Origin: CAZMVY01 sp964653435
Lineage (GTDB): Bacteria > Planctomycetota > Phycisphaerae > UBA1845 > PWPN01
DNA length: 64,000 bases
NCBI GenBank assembly: GCA_964653435.1
Contig: CAZZFA010000004.1
Location: forward strand, 38,152 to 102,151
Reading direction: 5' to 3'
The notes beneath the pieces are model-generated. The model did not search any database. It was given only the letters and a program-made list of their open reading frames with translations, and was not told the origin of the DNA. The stretch's first letter is position 1; each line of letters opens with the position of its first letter. Of this stretch, positions 1 to 8,673 are shown piece after piece. The translations under genes and the position numbers were made by a program.

Positions 1-230
1 ACTTCGCTGTCCCGTGTAACAATAGCGGCGGCTTGGTCGTAGTTCTCGACGACCCACCGGTGGTACGCGAGTTCGGACTCGGTTCGGTCCGTCGAGAATC
101 GCTGTCGCCTGGGCTTGCCGGCGGGATCGCGGTATGATGTGTAGTAGCGGCCCGTGCCGGGTTCAGGCTTGTCGGAGAGCCTGGGGATGCGTCGTTTTCG
201 CTGGGGCTTTTGCTCGGTCATGACGGACAT
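1..230 (-). CDS. tyrosine recombinase/integrase, N-terminal part (runs off left edge)
   Basis: Reading leftward from ATG at 230 gives an open frame that is still open at base 1 (76 codons). It has a basic N-terminus (QKPQRKRRIPRL), then a GTGRYYTSYRDPAGKPRRQR stretch and an ELAYHRWVVENY segment. This layout, a basic arm followed by an AP2-like beta hairpin with a YRDP-x-GKPRRxRF core, is familiar from the N-terminus of phage-type tyrosine recombinases in planctomycetes and other bacteria. The catalytic R-H-R-Y residues would lie outside the window. A second ATG at 221 is an alternative start. The gene sits just upstream of a tRNA-Gly and points away from it, a common setting for integrases of tRNA-targeting elements. 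The family call rests on the N-terminal arm only. Confidence 0.55.
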   Translation of the reverse strand, partial: MSVMTEQKPQRKRRIPRLSDKPEPGTGRYYTSYRDPAGKPRRQRFSTDRTESELAYHRWVVENYDQAAAIVTRDSE

Positions 231-310
231 GATACAATCAACCCTGGCGAGTGGCAACATAAGGGCAGAAAATGGCCGGTATTGGACGGTTTATGGCAAC
301 AAAATGCTGA

Positions 311-338
311 ACGACAAAGAATGCAAAGCCTTTAAAAT
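311..338 (+). promoter_or_regulatory. candidate sigma70 promoter of tRNA-Gly
   Basis: ACGACA (311-316) and TAAAAT (333-338) are 16 bp apart, and the tRNA begins 10 bp after the -10 box. They lie in the only AT-rich block of the neighbourhood. The -10 matches the consensus at 5 of 6 positions and the -35 at 4 of 6. Assigned by pattern and position only. Confidence 0.4.
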
Positions 339-347
339 AAAAGACTT

Positions 348-419
<72 letters not shown>

Positions 420-1101
420 TTTGACGTAACGCCCGCCGCCCCCGCTGGTTTCGGGGACCTGCCTTCGAGGCGGAGCAGCCGTAACCGAGGCTCAAATCCG
501 AGTAGTACTACTCGCGCCACGGACGACGGCGGATGCTTGTCGAGGAACCATCCCGCGTTCCGAAACTTCGCACGCGCGAAACCACCGGCCAAGGCTACGT
601 CATGCCCAAGGGCCAAGCGATCTACCTCGGTTGCGCCGGCTTGCCCGAAACCGATCGCCGCTGCTGCCGGGTGATCCCTGCACTGTTATCGCCTGGATTC
701 TTGTCGGCCGGCGCCGCATTCCGGGCCAGGGGCGGTACGTCATTCTGAGGGAGCGGAGCGACCGAAGAATCCGGCCTGAGCTTTGCGGGGGCTTTGCGCG
801 TGCAAGGATCTGCGCAGATCGGACGCCGGATTCTTCGGCCCCCAAGGGGGCCTCAGAATGACGCGACGCAGGCTACGTGCGTCCGGCGCCGCCATGTCGG
901 GCTGCGGGCCACGCCCGCGCCGGGGGTTCGCCAACGACCGCCGGCCTTATGTGGCGCCGGAGCAGTCTGTCTCGACGCTTACCGTTTTTCGGGGCGCTCC
1001 TGGCGCCCCCGAATATGGCAACGGTCGAGATAAGGCAGGAAGGGATTGCCGCCCGTGGGTCGCTGCCGCGCGGTTGTCGCGCGGATTCGGCCCGGTACCG
1101 G
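420..1101. other. intergenic region, 682 bp, no convincing gene
   Basis: This lies between tRNA-Gly and the end of gatC. It holds the 124-bp hairpin repeat at 739-862. Around 480-520 there is a T-loop-like string (GGCTCAAATCC) without pairable stems. All open frames here are high-GC shadows without recognisable domains or ribosome-binding sites. gatA, the usual gatC partner, is not here. Confidence 0.6.
739..862. repeat. 124-bp inverted-repeat (hairpin) element, copy 1
   Basis: The ends are exact inverted repeats, GTCATTCTGAGG at 739-750 and CCTCAGAATGAC at 851-862. Inside them a second pair, CGAAGAATCCGGC and GCCGGATTCTTCGG, extends the palindrome. A copy of exactly the same length, clearly homologous, lies at 57269-57392, and shorter relatives lie at 60760-60906 and 63876-64000. 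The core word (TCATTCTGAGG plus GAAGAATC) is a dispersed intergenic hairpin repeat seen in many GC-rich bacteria. It codes for nothing obvious and could form a long RNA hairpin. Confidence 0.85.
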
Positions 1102-1410
1102 CTACGCCCCCGTTCCCTGATCGAGCACCTTGGGCAGGGCGAAGAAGTTTCCGTCGCGCTGGGGTGCGTTGGCGAGGGCCTGGTCGGGGGTGAAGGGCAC
1201 CGCGGGGGTGTCGTCGCGAAACACGTTCCGGACGGGCAGGGCGTGCGCGGTCGGCTCGACGCCCTCCGTGTCCAGCTCATTGAGCTTCTCGACGTACTCG
1301 ACGATCCGCGAGAGCTGTTCGCTGAACTGCTTGACCTCGTCGTCGGACGGCTTGAGTCGCGACAGGTGGGCTATGTGTCGAACCAGTGCCTCGTCGATCT
1401 TTGCGGCCAT
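1102..1410 (-). CDS. gatC: aspartyl/glutamyl-tRNA(Asn/Gln) amidotransferase subunit C
   Basis: This 102-residue protein starts at ATG 1410. GatC is the small belt subunit that wraps GatA and GatB in the GatCAB complex, which converts Glu-tRNA(Gln) and Asp-tRNA(Asn) to the amide forms in the cytoplasm. The sequence shows the family pattern: an N-terminal helix IDEALVRHIAHLSRL, a SEQLSRIVEYVEKLNELDT helix, the conserved EPTAHALPVRNVFRDD segment and an ALPKVLD C-terminus. The length is normal for GatC. The longer upstream frame is arginine-rich shadow and was not used. No gatA or gatB is adjacent, so this is a solitary copy whose partners must lie elsewhere. It is divergent from transketolase. 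Confidence 0.93.
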   Translation of the reverse strand: MAAKIDEALVRHIAHLSRLKPSDDEVKQFSEQLSRIVEYVEKLNELDTEGVEPTAHALPVRNVFRDDTPAVPFTPDQALANAPQRDGNFFALPKVLDQGTGA

Positions 1411-1886
1411 GTGGGGGACCCTGCAGGGCCTTCGTCGTCTGTTCCGTCGATCCGTTTGTCGTTGTGATGCGCCGCCCGCCGCCGGGCCGCGCCCGCCCGT
1501 TGAACATATCCGGCACGGCGCCGGCGTCAACCGCTCCTTTCGGCGTCGACGCGGAACAGATCGCCCGGCCATTGCGGCGAGCCTCGCCCGGCAGCGGGGC
1601 CGGTGCGCTGCCCCCTTGTCTCGCAAAGCCGGGCCAACGGCACACCGCTCAATCCGTCACGGGCGCCCTCGCGACTTCGGCCGCCGACTTGCTTGAAGAA
1701 CCCCCGGCCAGCCACTAAGATTCCCGGTCCGCGCGGGGCGTCTCTCCGTGGGGCAGCACCGAGGGCGGTTATGCCGGCAGTTCCGCGTGCGCGGCTGCCG
1801 TATCGGCGTCGCAGATTCGGCCGGCGGGTTCGCCATACGCGACCCGCACGGGCGTGGCACACGGCATCCCTGTTTGTGAGGTGTTT
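1411..1886. other. divergent intergenic region gatC / transketolase
   Basis: No supported gene is seen in these 476 bp. Frames on both strands are proline/arginine-rich shadows. A candidate promoter for transketolase lies at 1693-1721, and the transketolase ribosome-binding site is at 1878-1883. A promoter for gatC was not recognised. Confidence 0.6.
1693..1721 (+). promoter_or_regulatory. candidate sigma70 promoter of transketolase
   Basis: TTGAAG (1693-1698) and TAAGAT (1716-1721) are separated by 17 bp, each matching 4 of 6 consensus positions. A start near 1728 would give a leader of about 160 nt. Pattern-based only. Confidence 0.35.
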
Positions 1887-3854
1887 ATGTCGCTTACGGA
1901 TACGATCAACGCCAAGGCCATCGAGGCCGGCAAGCGCGTCTGTCACATGACCACCGCGGCCGGTTCCGGCCACCCGTCCACCGGGCTTTCGCTGGGGCAC
2001 ATTGTCGTGGCGCTCATGGAGAAGCAGATGCGGTGGGACCCGGCCGACCCGTGGAACCCGGGCAACGACCGGCTCGTGCTCTCCGAGGGGCACGCCGTTC
2101 CGATCGTGTACGCCGTGTATGCGGACGTGGGCGGCGTCGTGGGAAAGAGCCGCGACAAGGCACGCGTGCTGACCGTTCAGGAGCTCAACCGCCTCCGCGA
2201 GGCCGACAGTGAGCTCGACGGGCATCCGAATCCGGCGGAAGGTTTCCACTTTTTCGACGCGGCCACCGGTTCGCTCGGGCAGGGGCTGTCGGTCGGCGCC
2301 GGCCTCGGTCTGGCGGCGCGGCTTCGCGGCAGCGACAAGCGGATCTTCGTCATCATCGGCGACGGGGAAAGCCGCGAGGGGCAGATCTGGGAGGCCCTCG
2401 ACTTCATCGTCGACCACAGGCTCACGAACGTCACCGCGATCTTCAACTGCAACGGACTGGGGCAGGCCGATTCGGTCTCTCCGCAGCAATCCGCCGACAC
2501 GCTTGTGAAGAAGCTCGAGGCCTTCGGCTGGGCCGTCAGGCGGATCGACGGGCACGATCCGGAGCAGATCGACGCGGCGCTGAGCGCGCCTCCGTCCGAA
2601 CGCGCCGCGCAAGGAAGCGCCCCCGGCGCCAAGCCGCTGGCGATCGTGGCGAACACGGTCAAGGGCTGGGGCGTCCGGAGCATGCAGGGCCACGGGCATC
2701 ACGGTACGCCGATACCGAAGGACCAGCTTCCGGCCGCCGACGCGGACCTCGACGCGATGTATGCGACACTCAAGACGACGCCCGCCGCCGACGTGAAGAT
2801 GACGCCGCCGAAGCCGCCCGCGCTCGCGCCTCTCCCGAACCGGTCGATTCAGGTGATGCCGTTCGTCGAGGCGATGAAGGAGTTCGGCCAGGGCGCCGCC
2901 CTCGAGAAGAAGAAGATGGCAACCCGTCGGGCGTATGGTGTCGCGCTGGCGGCGCTGGGCAAGGCGGACGAGCGGGTCGTCGCCCTGGACGGCGACGTGA
3001 GCAACTCGACGTTCTCCAACATCTTTCACAAGGCGTTTCCCGATCGTTTCTTCGAGTGCAAGATCGCCGAGCAGAACATGATCTCGACGGCGGCGGGCCT
3101 GGCGGCGGCGGGGTTCATACCGTTCGCGAGCACCTTCGCCAAGTTCCTCGCCCGCGCATACGACCAGATCGAGATGGCCAGCATCAGCCGCGCGAACATC
3201 AAGCTCTGCGGCTCCCATGCCGGCGTTTCGCTGGCGGCCGACGGCCCGTCGCAGATGTCGCTGCCGGACATGGCCTACTTCCGCAGCTACACGGAGACCG
3301 ACGACGGCTTCGGCCGCCCGGCGTGCGTGGTCTTTCAGCCGGCGGATGCAGTCGCCGCGTATCATTGCACCGTCCTGGCGGCGAACCACCACGGCATGTG
3401 CTACATCCGCACGCACCGCCCGGACGTGGCATTCCTCTATGACCCGAGCACGAGGTTCGAGATCGGCGGCTCGCACCGGCTCGCCGAAGGCTCGGCGCTT
3501 ACGATCGTCAGCAGCGGCTATATGGTCACGGTCGCGAAGCAGGCCGTCGAGCGGCTCGCCGCCGCCGGCATTTCATGCACCCTGTTCGATGCCTACAGCT
3601 TCCCGCTGAAGACCGACCCGATCCTCGCCGCCGCGAGGCAGACCGGCGGCCGGATTCTCACGGTCGAGGACAACTACGTCGGCGGCCTCGATGGGGCGAT
3701 CGCCGAGGCGGCCGCGCGGACGGGCGGCGTGACCGTGCACTCGATGGTCTGCAAGGGGATTCCGAAGTCCGCCAAGACCCCCGAGGAGATTCTGGCGTAC
3801 CTCGGGCTGTCGGTCGACGACATCGTCAGACGCGCGACGGCGATGGTGAAATAG
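1887..3854 (+). CDS. tkt: transketolase
   Basis: A 655-residue protein from ATG 1887, preceded by GTGAGGTG (1876-1883). Transketolase moves two-carbon ketol units between sugar phosphates in the non-oxidative pentose phosphate pathway using thiamine diphosphate. The N-terminal diphosphate-binding domain is clear: SEGHAVPIVYAVY, then DGHPNP and FDAATGSLGQGLSVGAGLG, then the GDGESREGQIWEA motif with its N (IFNCNGLGQADS) about 30 residues later. The pyrimidine-binding half contains ECKIAEQNMISTAAGLAAAG (catalytic Glu) and the C-terminal domain follows. The short N-half and the FNCNGLGQ wording resemble the animal/archaeal-like branch more than the E. coli TktA type. The gene stands alone between gatC and the pectate lyase, with no other pentose phosphate gene visible. 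Confidence 0.93.
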   Translation: MSLTDTINAKAIEAGKRVCHMTTAAGSGHPSTGLSLGHIVVALMEKQMRWDPADPWNPGNDRLVLSEGHAVPIVYAVYADVGGVVGKSRDKARVLTVQELNRLREADSELDGHPNPAEGFHFFDAATGSLGQGLSVGAGLGLAARLRGSDKRIFVIIGDGESREGQIWEALDFIVDHRLTNVTAIFNCNGLGQADSVSPQQSADTLVKKLEAFGWAVRRIDGHDPEQIDAALSAPPSERAAQGSAPGAKPLAIVANTVKGWGVRSMQGHGHHGTPIPKDQLPAADADLDAMYATLKTTPAADVKMTPPKPPALAPLPNRSIQVMPFVEAMKEFGQGAALEKKKMATRRAYGVALAALGKADERVVALDGDVSNSTFSNIFHKAFPDRFFECKIAEQNMISTAAGLAAAGFIPFASTFAKFLARAYDQIEMASISRANIKLCGSHAGVSLAADGPSQMSLPDMAYFRSYTETDDGFGRPACVVFQPADAVAAYHCTVLAANHHGMCYIRTHRPDVAFLYDPSTRFEIGGSHRLAEGSALTIVSSGYMVTVAKQAVERLAAAGISCTLFDAYSFPLKTDPILAAARQTGGRILTVEDNYVGGLDGAIAEAAARTGGVTVHSMVCKGIPKSAKTPEEILAYLGLSVDDIVRRATAMVK

Positions 3855-3924
3855 GAAGCGGCCATCGGCCGGCGATCGTGGCGGGTCGGCTGCGGCCGCG
3901 ATTGCGGCACGCGTCGGGCGCTCC

Positions 3925-5658
3925 TCAACTCGCCACGGGGCGCGTCGTCGCCGAAGCGCGAGGCACCTTGGGAAGCTCGCCAGGCGCCTTGGGAAGCTCG
4001 CCGTAGAGAACCTGGTTGTCGCGGGTCCGGCCCTTGCCTTCGAACGAACAGTGAAAGTACGCGCGGCCCGCTTCGTACTCCGGCAACCGGACCGGCAGCT
4101 TGCGGACGGCTGCCTCCAGGTGCAGCAGCGCCAGCGGCGTGATCGAGTCGAGCCGGCAGAAGGGCGCCTCGCGGTTGGCGACGAAGAAGCCGCCGTGATA
4201 CTCCCGCTTCATCAGGTTGTCGCCGACGCGTTGCGCGAGGCGCAGAAACTCGCCCCGCCGCGTGGCCTTGTGCAGTTCCAGCAGGGCGAAGATCGTCTCG
4301 GGTTCGGCGTCAGCGGTGTTGAAGTTGGCGGCGGCGACGGCCCCGGCCTTCTCGCCCGGATCGCCGAGACCCAGCCCGCGCGCGATGGCGCGCGTCATCC
4401 GCCACATCCGCTCGTCGCCGCTCAGCCGGTATGCCAGCGCATACGCCCGCAGGTGCAGGCCGGTCGCCGGGCGCTTCTCGAGCCAGCGCGCCTCCACGTA
4501 GCCTTCTCGCTTGCGGTCCGCCGGCGTCAGCCGGGTGCCGTCGATCAGCGTTGCCCGGAACGCGTTCTCGTCCGGGTCGTACGCGTACCTGGCGTAGGCC
4601 GTCAGGTCTTCGACCGCCCACCGCTTGAACTCCTCGCCCGCCGCCCCGAGGCGATCGAAGAGCTTCATCCGGCAGATCGCGGCGTGCGTGTAGCGGTTGC
4701 CATAAAGGCTTGTAACGGTTGCCTCCGTGAAGCGGTTGCCGAACTCCGCGCCGAACTGCTGCGTCATCCGGTCCGGCGTGAGCGTGCTGTAGTTGTCCGC
4801 ACCGAGGCCCGTCCGGGGGTCGCGCGCGTCCGCATATCGCCCGGCGATCCGCTTGGCCCACGTCAGCGCCTGCCGGTCGCCCGAGAGCTGGTATAACAAT
4901 GCGGCGGCATACCAGAGGTCTCCGCCCGTGTTGATGAACGTCAGCCCCTGGCCGGCGAACGGTACCGGCCCGCCGACGTACTCGTGGTCCCAGGGTCCCG
5001 GAGGCACGGGCTGGTAGTAGCCGTGCCGGTTCATGTCGAGGATGTCCCACCGCAGGATGTGGTTCGACCAGAACGACTCGACGAACTTGCGGGTCGCGTC
5101 GGGGTCGACTTCCCACATCAGCTCGTAGTACGGGAAGTTGCTCTTGAGTTCGTGCTTGCCGGCGACGCCGTTTGGGCTGCGGCCCTCGCCCACCGGCTGG
5201 TTCGTTCGCAGGTCCCACGCCGCGTGCCCGCCCCAGAACAGCAGCCCGCTGGGGTGCCGCAGATGGTCGAGAGCATAGCGCGTCGCGTCCACCGCCGCCT
5301 GTTTGTACTTCGCGTCGCCCGTGAGCTGCGTCAGGGCAACGAGGACGCGGAAGAGGTTCTGCTGGTTCGCGAGGTCCGACATGACCCACTCGCGCGGCAT
5401 GTTCCACTTCTCCGCGTGTTGGGGCTCGAGCTTCCAGACGGCAGGCTCGTGCGTGTCGGGGTTCAGCCCGTCGACGAAGAGCGGCGTCGGTTTGGGGCCG
5501 TATCGGTCGCGGCCGTACCGCAGCGCGTTGTCGGCGAAGGCGCGGACCGCCGGAAGGTAGGAGTGCGCATCTTCGCCTTTGGGTTCCCCGGCGTAAGCGA
5601 CCGCTGCCGGCCACGTCGCGAGAATCATCGCGCCGATATACGGCGTTCGTCCGATCAT
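3925..5658 (-). CDS. secreted pectate lyase, PL2 family
   Basis: A 577-residue protein from ATG 5658 with a strong AGGAGG site at 5665-5670. Residues 1-23 form a signal peptide. The body matches PL2 enzymes (such as Yersinia PL2A/PelW) along its length: TPLFVDGLNP, NQQNLFRVLVALTQLTG, SGLLFWGGHAAWDL, KHELKSNFPYYELMW and a late YHGGFFVANRE. Residues known in PL2 as metal ligands and catalytic base appear as His145, Glu170, Arg211 and His212 (the NRHGYY motif), so beta-elimination of polygalacturonate looks intact. The fold is expected to be an (alpha/alpha)7 barrel. The C-terminus has a small internal repeat (GELPKAP, GELPKVP). It heads a run of sulfatases and an esterase, suggesting a uronate-containing, sulfated or esterified polysaccharide as target. 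Confidence 0.85.
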   Translation of the reverse strand: MIGRTPYIGAMILATWPAAVAYAGEPKGEDAHSYLPAVRAFADNALRYGRDRYGPKPTPLFVDGLNPDTHEPAVWKLEPQHAEKWNMPREWVMSDLANQQNLFRVLVALTQLTGDAKYKQAAVDATRYALDHLRHPSGLLFWGGHAAWDLRTNQPVGEGRSPNGVAGKHELKSNFPYYELMWEVDPDATRKFVESFWSNHILRWDILDMNRHGYYQPVPPGPWDHEYVGGPVPFAGQGLTFINTGGDLWYAAALLYQLSGDRQALTWAKRIAGRYADARDPRTGLGADNYSTLTPDRMTQQFGAEFGNRFTEATVTSLYGNRYTHAAICRMKLFDRLGAAGEEFKRWAVEDLTAYARYAYDPDENAFRATLIDGTRLTPADRKREGYVEARWLEKRPATGLHLRAYALAYRLSGDERMWRMTRAIARGLGLGDPGEKAGAVAAANFNTADAEPETIFALLELHKATRRGEFLRLAQRVGDNLMKREYHGGFFVANREAPFCRLDSITPLALLHLEAAVRKLPVRLPEYEAGRAYFHCSFEGKGRTRDNQVLYGELPKAPGELPKVPRASATTRPVAS

Positions 5659-5761
5659 GCGGTTCCTCCTGTATCCCCGTCGTGGCGCTGCCACGGGGGC
5701 AACATGCCACGCGCATCGGCGCGGCAGGGCATCATGGTCCGTCGCTCATCGGGTTGCCGGC

Positions 5762-7327
5762 CTACTGCCGCCTGCGCTCCGCGGGCGTTGCCTTGCCCGG
5801 CAGTGCCTCGCGCCAGCCTGCGTGAAGCTTGCGGGCCAGTTCCTTGACGAGTTCTTTGTTCTCCGGCCTGCCGGCGATGTTCACGTTTTCGCCCGGGTCA
5901 TTCTGGTGGTCGTACAGCTCCACGCCGACGGGTTCCTTGCCCGGTTCGGCCCATTCCGTGTAGCGGTAGCGATCCGTCCGTATCGAGTGGCCCATGAGCC
6001 CTTTTCGCGGGTACTGACTGAAGGCGGCCTGCTGAACCGGGCGGTCCGGATGCTCCATGGCCGGCACCAGGCTTGTGCCCTCCAGGCCCTCGGGGATCGG
6101 CAGGCCGGCGAGGTCGCACAGGGTCGGATAGATATCGACGAACTCCGCGAGCCCATTCGTCTTGACGCCGGCAAACCGGCGGCCCGCCGGGCTGATGATC
6201 AGCGGCGCCCGTGTGGCCACCTCGAAGTTCGTGTGTTTGCACCACAGGCCGTGCTCGCCGAGGTGCCAGCCGTGATCGCCCCAGAGCACGATGATCGTGT
6301 TGTCCCGAAGGCCAAGCCGGTCGAGCTCGTCCAGAACGCGGCCGATCTGCGCGTCGGTGTAACTGACGGCGGCGTAGTAGGCCCGGATGAGTTCCTTCGC
6401 CTTGCTCTCGGAGAGCGGGCCCTTCTTCGGGATGTCGCTGTAGCTCCGCAACTCGCCCCAGTCCGTCAGCGCCGGCGGCGGCACATCCTCGGGCGGGTTC
6501 GGGTTGCCGCAGACCTTGATCGTCTCCGGCGGATAGAGATCGAAGTATTTCTTCGGCGCCACGAACAGCAGGTGCGGCTTGAGGAACCCGACGGCGAGGA
6601 AGAAGGGCTTATCCTTGATCTCGCGCAGGGCTTCGATCGCGCGGTCGGCGGTCATGCCGTCGGCGAGGGCGTTGTCGGGGCCTTCGGCGGCCTCCCACGA
6701 CGGCCCGTTCGCCCGCGGGCCGCGCGCCACCCGCAAGGTGAGGCCCGTCTTCGGATCCTTTTCGATGATCCGAGCGGTGTTCACGTTTTCGCGCGATCGC
6801 AGTTCGCGCCGGCTGGCGGCGACGGCCGCAAGGGATTCCGGCTTCGTGTAGGTGGGGGCGTTCGGCCTCCAGTGCGGGACGCTCCACGATTGCGGGTCGT
6901 CCAGGTCGCCGTGATAGATCTTGCTGAGGCCCTGCACGTGGTATCCGTGCTTCTTGAAGTACTCGGGCAGGGTCACCACGTCCGGGATCGTCTTGCGGAA
7001 GTGCGTGTTCAGGTCGTAGATCTTCGTCGTGTCCGGGCGCAGGCCGGTCAGCAGCGACGTTCGCGAGGGGCTGCACACAGCCTGCTGGCAGTAGGCGCGA
7101 CGGAACAGGACCCCGCCCGCGGCCAGCTTGTCGATGTTGGGCGAGCGGATCTGTGATGCGCCGTAGCAGCCCAGCTCGGGCCGCAGATCGTCCACGGCGA
7201 TAAACAGTACGTTCGGTTTGGCCGCCTCGTCCGCGGAGGCGAGGCCGGCCGCGCCCGCCGCCTGAATGATGCATGCGGCGGCGAGCAGGGTCTTGAGGTT
7301 TCGACCGTGGTCTGCGAGTCGTTTCAT
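5762..7327 (-). CDS. secreted sulfatase, iduronate-2-sulfatase-like
   Basis: A 521-residue protein with a signal peptide (about residues 1-32). The type I sulfatase core is complete: metal-binding DD (46-47) in NVLFIAVDDLRPELGCYG, and the CSPSR motif whose Cys85 is converted to formylglycine. Later come GLSKIYHG, FFLAVGFLKPHLLF and the second metal site LWGDHGWHLGEHG. The VDDLRPELGCYG and GFLKPHLPF-type wording is characteristic of the iduronate-2-sulfatase branch (S1_7-like), so it probably removes 2-sulfates from uronic acid or similar residues in the periplasm or outside the cell. It lies 103 bp downstream of PL2 lyase in map order but on the same strand as both PL2 and the esterase, so these three could form a transcript running esterase-sulfatase-PL2. 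Confidence 0.9.
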   Translation of the reverse strand: MKRLADHGRNLKTLLAAACIIQAAGAAGLASADEAAKPNVLFIAVDDLRPELGCYGASQIRSPNIDKLAAGGVLFRRAYCQQAVCSPSRTSLLTGLRPDTTKIYDLNTHFRKTIPDVVTLPEYFKKHGYHVQGLSKIYHGDLDDPQSWSVPHWRPNAPTYTKPESLAAVAASRRELRSRENVNTARIIEKDPKTGLTLRVARGPRANGPSWEAAEGPDNALADGMTADRAIEALREIKDKPFFLAVGFLKPHLLFVAPKKYFDLYPPETIKVCGNPNPPEDVPPPALTDWGELRSYSDIPKKGPLSESKAKELIRAYYAAVSYTDAQIGRVLDELDRLGLRDNTIIVLWGDHGWHLGEHGLWCKHTNFEVATRAPLIISPAGRRFAGVKTNGLAEFVDIYPTLCDLAGLPIPEGLEGTSLVPAMEHPDRPVQQAAFSQYPRKGLMGHSIRTDRYRYTEWAEPGKEPVGVELYDHQNDPGENVNIAGRPENKELVKELARKLHAGWREALPGKATPAERRRQ

Positions 7328-7369
7328 GTGCGTGTACTCCCGGCCAGGGAAAGCCCTCGGTCCAACCGG

Positions 7370-8443
7370 TCACCGTGCCGGATGGGTCGCGGTGCTGCGG
7401 GCCGTCGGTTGTTTCAAATGCCTGTCGAAGAACTCGGCGGCCAGCTTGTATGTCTCCGGCCGGCCCACGCCGTGCCCGGCGTCCGGCAGGATTCTGAGCG
7501 TGACCTCGACGCCCGCCTTCTTGAGCGCCGCCGCAAGCAGTTCAGCGTGCTTCGGACGGACGAGCGTGTCCTTGGCGCCGTGCACGATGAGAAACGGCGG
7601 GTCGTCGCGGCTCACATGGGCCACCGGGCTTGCCAGCACGGCCTTCTCGCGGTTCTCGCGAAGCGGGCCGCCGAAGAGCTTCGTGACGGCCTTCGCGCCT
7701 TCCTGCTTGCCGGCCCACGGATCGCTCTCGAAGTCCTCTTCCCGGAAGGACGAGGGGCCGCAGAAGTCGCACACGGCCTGCACGCGGCTCGAGTACTTCA
7801 GGTTGTCGCCGACGTCGCCCTCCAGCTCTTTCACTCCGCCGCTGGTGCCCAGCAGCGCGGCGAGATGCCCGCCCGCCGAAGCGCCCCACACGCCGATGCG
7901 ATCGGCCGCGAAGCCGTACTCCTTCGCGTGCGCCCGCACCCAGCGGATGGCGGCCTTGCAGTCGTGAATCTGGGCGGGGAAGGGCGCCTCATCGGTCAGC
8001 CGATAGTTGATGCTGACGGCTGCGTAGCCCTGGCTCACGAGGGGCACCGCCGGGCAGCGGCCCTTGTCACCGGACTGCCAGCCGCCGCCGTGAATCCAGA
8101 CGATCACCGGAAGCGGGCGCGGTGCGTCTTTCGGAAGGTAGATGTCCAACAGCAGCGGCTTGCCGTCGACCCGGGCATACTCGATGTCGCGGAGGGCCTT
8201 TGTCCCCCTGGGGAGGGATTCCTCCGCCGGGCGTGAGCGCGCGCCTTGCCGCTCGCGGTACGCCCGGACCGCCTCGCGCCGTTCCTCCGGGCTGAGGCGG
8301 CCGTCGCCGTCCTTGTCGAACTCCTTCAGGGCACGCTGGCGGAGGGCTTCGCGGTCGGGCGGCGCGGCCTCCTCGGCCGACACGAAAGGCCCCCAGAACG
8401 TTGCAGACAGCAGGGCGATCGCGAATGCACGCAGTCGGATCAT
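7370..8443 (-). CDS. secreted alpha/beta-hydrolase esterase with N-terminal EF-hand
   Basis: A 357-residue protein from ATG 8443, preceded by AAGGAG. Residues 1-22 are a signal peptide. Residues 42-54 (FDKDGDGRLSPEE) form a canonical EF-hand calcium loop, a frequent add-on in planctomycete secreted enzymes. From about residue 85 it is a carboxylesterase of the BD-FAE/acetyl-xylan-esterase-like type: oxyanion HGGGW (119-123), nucleophile Ser189 in GASAGG, Asp in HGAKDTLV and His in DAGHGVG. It probably removes acetyl or other acyl groups from polysaccharide. It is 42 bp from the adjacent sulfatase on the same strand, the first gene of the likely esterase-sulfatase-PL2 unit. An upstream extension to 8557 has no ribosome-binding site. 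Confidence 0.88.
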   Translation of the reverse strand: MIRLRAFAIALLSATFWGPFVSAEEAAPPDREALRQRALKEFDKDGDGRLSPEERREAVRAYRERQGARSRPAEESLPRGTKALRDIEYARVDGKPLLLDIYLPKDAPRPLPVIVWIHGGGWQSGDKGRCPAVPLVSQGYAAVSINYRLTDEAPFPAQIHDCKAAIRWVRAHAKEYGFAADRIGVWGASAGGHLAALLGTSGGVKELEGDVGDNLKYSSRVQAVCDFCGPSSFREEDFESDPWAGKQEGAKAVTKLFGGPLRENREKAVLASPVAHVSRDDPPFLIVHGAKDTLVRPKHAELLAAALKKAGVEVTLRILPDAGHGVGRPETYKLAAEFFDRHLKQPTARSTATHPAR

Positions 8444-8673
8444 GGAAACTCCTTGTTCGTCCGGCGCGCCGTCCGAAAGGGCGCGCTCACTCGGCTCAAC
8501 GCAGACGGTCGGCATATTAATGCACGCATCGGCGCGTGTACATCGAAAAGGGCGCATCGCCGAACGGGGGCTGTCATTGGGCGGTGCGGCGCGGTAGGAT
8601 TGCCCCGCTTGAACGGCGGGGGCACGGCGTGCCTCCGGCGAAAGGCGATGGCTTCATGAGGAGGAACAACGGA

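Noticed and set aside
470..520. tRNA-like 3' end with GGCTCAAATCC near tRNA-Gly
   Set aside because: The T-stem and acceptor strands do not pair and no D-arm or anticodon arm can be drawn, so it was not called a tRNA.
1527..3476. A 649-codon minus-strand frame opposite transketolase
   Set aside because: Composition typical of an antisense shadow, and it conflicts with the clearly real transketolase.
3955..4006. Tandem GGAAGCTCGCC-type repeat at the end of the pectate lyase gene
   Set aside because: Only two short units coding for a GELPK repeat at the C-terminus; not a separate element.
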